Assembly: GCA_028293225.1 (NCBI GenBank)
Contig: JAQGPE010000321.1
Span: 1 to 9,293, forward strand
Length of the DNA stretch: 9,293 nt
Origin: Akkermansiaceae bacterium
GTDB taxonomy: Bacteria > Verrucomicrobiota > Verrucomicrobiia > Verrucomicrobiales > Akkermansiaceae
Direction of reading: 5' to 3'
The position numbers were made by a program, and so were the translations under genes. Shown here in pieces: positions 7,578 to 9,293 of this stretch; positions within the stretch are counted from its first letter, which is position 1, and every line of letters begins with the position of its first letter. The notes under the pieces are model-generated. The model made no database searches and was not told where the DNA came from. It worked only from the letters and a program-made list of their open reading frames with translations.

Positions 7578-8596
7578 TGACGCCGATCCTTTCCGTGAGA
7601 GATTTGAAGGTGCACTTCCCGGTGCTCGGGGGCGTGTTCAGCTCGAAGATCGGCTCGGTCCGCGCCGTCGATGGCGTCTCGCTCGACATCGCGCCGGGCG
7701 AAACCCTCGGCTTGGTCGGCGAGTCCGGCTGCGGGAAATCCACCCTCGGCCGCGCCATCGTCCGCCTGACCGACGCCACCGCCGGCAGCGTCTCCTTCGA
7801 CGGCCGTAACATCACCCACACCGGCCCGCGCGGCATGCGTCCGCTGCGCAAGGACCTCCAGATGATCTTCCAGGATCCGGTCGAGTCGCTCAATGCCCGC
7901 CACAGCATCCGCGAAATCCTCGAGGAACCGCTGATCATCCACGGCGTCGGCAATGCCGCCTCGCGCGCCGCCCGCGTGAAGGAGCTGCTCGACCGCGTCG
8001 GCCTGCCCGCCTCCGCCCAGGACCGCTACCCCTTCGAGTTCTCCGGCGGCCAGCGCCAGCGCGTCGGCATCGCCCGCGCCATCGCCCTCAAGCCGAAGCT
8101 CATCGTCTGCGACGAGCCGGTCTCCGCCCTCGACGTCTCGGTCCAGTCCCAGGTCCTCAACCTGCTGCTGGAACTCCAGCGCGAAATGGGCCTGTCCTAC
8201 CTGTTCATCGCCCACGACCTCGCGGTGGTGAAGCACATCTCCGACCGCGTCGCCGTGATGTATCTCGGCAAGATCGTCGAAATGGCCGATGCCGAGGAAG
8301 TCTATCACCGCCCCAAGCACGCCTACACCAAGGCGCTCCTCTCCGCCATCCCGGAGCCGGAGGTCAACCGCGACAAAAAGCGCATCCTGCTGGAGGGCGA
8401 TGTCCCGTCGCCGATCGACCCGCCCAAGGGCAGCGCCTTCGGCCACCGTATCCGCCACCATCGCTACGAGGAAACCATCGGCGCCGATCTCTCGCTCCAG
8501 GAACTCGCCCCCGGCCACTGGGTCGCCGCCGACCCCTGCTGCCTGACCCCGGAAGATTGGGCCCTGGTCAGCAAGGAAGTTCCGCAGCTGGTCTGA
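7574..8596 (+). CDS. oppF: OppF-type peptide ABC transporter ATP-binding protein
   Basis: Second ATPase, expected to pair with the preceding OppD-type subunit; together they correspond to the two halves of E. coli YejF. Length is 340 aa. Motifs are Walker A GESGCGKS (49-56), Q-loop Q100, signature FSGGQRQ (156-162), Walker B LIVCDEP (176-182), and H-loop H214. The N-terminal segment HFPVLGGVFSSKIGSVRAVD (14-33) is the typical OppF opening. The C-terminal extension contains APGHWVAADP (312-321), but the usual GCxFHPRCP stretch reads GSAFGHRI (286-293), lacking its cysteines. The ATG at 7574 overlaps the oppD stop; a second ATG follows directly at 7577, so the true start may be one codon later. 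This is the last gene of the transporter operon. No classical terminator with a T-run follows. Confidence 0.93.
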   Translation: MMTPILSVRDLKVHFPVLGGVFSSKIGSVRAVDGVSLDIAPGETLGLVGESGCGKSTLGRAIVRLTDATAGSVSFDGRNITHTGPRGMRPLRKDLQMIFQDPVESLNARHSIREILEEPLIIHGVGNAASRAARVKELLDRVGLPASAQDRYPFEFSGGQRQRVGIARAIALKPKLIVCDEPVSALDVSVQSQVLNLLLELQREMGLSYLFIAHDLAVVKHISDRVAVMYLGKIVEMADAEEVYHRPKHAYTKALLSAIPEPEVNRDKKRILLEGDVPSPIDPPKGSAFGHRIRHHRYEETIGADLSLQELAPGHWVAADPCCLTPEDWALVSKEVPQLV

Positions 8597-8649
8597 GGTA
8601 GTGCTGATATGCTTATTGGGAAATCGCAGTGGAATTCTAACTGATGAAT

Positions 8650-8669
8650 GGATAGGACGTCTCCTATCC
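8650..8669. repeat. Perfect 8-bp hairpin with 4-nt loop before the NYN gene
   Basis: GGATAGGA (8650-8657), loop CGTC, then TCCTATCC (8662-8669) form a perfect stem. It lies in the 81-bp gap between the last ATPase gene and the NYN gene, 8 bases before the preferred ATG at 8678. It could help terminate operon transcripts, although no T-run follows (the next bases are TCCCGTTTATG). It could also be an operator or an RNA structure affecting translation of the downstream gene. If translation instead began at the in-frame ATG 8648-8650, the stem would lie in coding sequence. Confidence 0.5.
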
Positions 8670-8677
8670 TCCCGTTT

Positions 8678-9293
8678 ATGGTTTCGATTCCTCCTGTCGC
8701 AAAGTCCATCAACTACGTCTTCGTCGATTTCGAAAACGTCCACGAACTCGACCTCTCAATCATCGGAGAAAAAGAGGTGGTCTTCACGCTGATGGTGGGA
8801 GCCTGCCAGAAGAAACTGGATGTGGAACTCGTCGAAAAATTGCTGGAGTGCTCGGCCTCGGTTAAGCTGATCCGACTCACTTCACAGGGGAAGAATGCGC
8901 TGGATTTCGCTCTGTCTTACTATGCTGGCCGTGCCTCTGCGACTGACCCTGCAGGGTATATTCACATCGTGTTGGGGGATGCGGGCTTCGATCCCCTCAT
9001 CGAGCATCTTCGCAGTAAAGGGATCAAAGCTCGCCGCCATGACAGCTTTGCCGATCTGACTTTCTGCGGCCCCCCGAAAGGTCGGGACCCCGTGGTGGAC
9101 GATCCTTTTGAGCGGGCGCTTGCTCACTTCCGGAAGAACATCACGAACCGGCCGAAGAAGAAAAAGACCCTTCTCTCCCACCTTACAACACAGTTTGCCA
9201 ACCGCCTGGGAGAATCGGGCATCTCCACCCTGATCGACCGGCTGACCGGAAAGGGCTATCTCGTGATCGATCAAAAGGAGGTCGTCACCTATC
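8678..9293 (+). CDS. NYN/PIN-like putative ribonuclease with C-terminal winged-helix-like segment, 3' end cut by window edge
   Basis: Resembles a widespread family of uncharacterised bacterial PIN-like (NYN-type) domain proteins, predicted metal-dependent RNases. 205 codons are visible and no stop is reached. The domain starts with INYVFVDFENV (11-21), where D17 is the first expected metal ligand. KNALDF (72-77, D76) and LGDAGFDPLI (99-108, D101 and D105) supply the other acidic residues. All expected acids are present, so it is probably active. A basic linker with RPKKKK (158-163) leads to a helix-turn-helix-like segment (about 164-205), a pattern I associate with this family, so only a few residues are probably missing. 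ATG 8678 puts the domain near the N-terminus as is usual; ATG 8648 in the same frame adds ten residues and is possible. Base use is less GC-rich at third positions than in the transporter operon, suggesting a separate transcription unit. I see no functional link to peptide import. Confidence 0.85.
   Translation, partial: MVSIPPVAKSINYVFVDFENVHELDLSIIGEKEVVFTLMVGACQKKLDVELVEKLLECSASVKLIRLTSQGKNALDFALSYYAGRASATDPAGYIHIVLGDAGFDPLIEHLRSKGIKARRHDSFADLTFCGPPKGRDPVVDDPFERALAHFRKNITNRPKKKKTLLSHLTTQFANRLGESGISTLIDRLTGKGYLVIDQKEVVTY

Noticed and set aside
8616..8643. Possible promoter for the NYN gene, TTGGGA then TAACTG with a 16-bp spacer
   Set aside because: The -10 match is poor, so I did not call it.
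7556..8743. Minus-strand open frame of 395 codons opposite oppF and the following gap
   Set aside because: Antisense to an intact ATPase; no domain and shadow-like composition.
8882..9274. Minus-strand open frame of 130 codons at the right end
   Set aside because: Antisense to the NYN/PIN-like gene, which shows all family motifs; no recognisable domain of its own.

Overview
The window is a high-GC bacterial segment that looks chromosomal. It is dominated by one five-gene peptide-import operon. The organism is probably Gram-negative: both solute-binding proteins carry lipoprotein signal peptides and the transporter is of the YejABEF type. Several gene starts lack a good Shine-Dalgarno sequence. 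That, together with the unusually enlarged permeases, makes me think of a Verrucomicrobiota-like lineage, but this is a guess from recollection and not something the sequence proves.

Layout. Positions 1-1368 (minus strand) hold most of an OppA-type oligopeptide-binding lipoprotein whose C-terminus lies outside the window. A 188-bp divergent region (1369-1556) separates it from the plus-strand operon and carries an 8-bp inverted repeat with one arm near each gene. The operon runs yejB-like permease (1557-2861), yejE-like permease (2863-4530), yejA-like binding lipoprotein (4527-6584), OppD-type ATPase (6591-7577) and OppF-type ATPase (7574-8596). Gaps are 1 and 6 bp and two junctions overlap as ATGA, so one polycistronic mRNA with translational coupling is very likely. 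After an 81-bp gap containing an 8-bp perfect hairpin comes a NYN/PIN-type putative ribonuclease gene (8678 to beyond the window end), with lower GC than the operon.

How the genes fit together. YejB and YejE would form the transmembrane channel, the two ATPases its motor, and YejA the dedicated substrate receptor. The divergent OppA may be a second receptor for the same channel or part of a separate system. Known Yej systems import peptides: microcin C in E. coli, and muropeptides for cell-wall recycling in some Rhizobiales. The substrate here cannot be read from sequence.

What is unusual. Compared with E. coli YejB (364 aa) and YejE (341 aa), as I remember them, the permeases are 434 and 555 aa. 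The extra length is an additional extracytoplasmic segment in each protein, plus two additional N-terminal membrane helices in YejE. YejA has an added helical segment after its lipid anchor. The two binding proteins differ at the position where OppA binds the peptide amino group, and the OppD-type ATPase has an atypical double CxxC tail. I see no CRISPR array, tRNA, rRNA, transposase or prophage gene.
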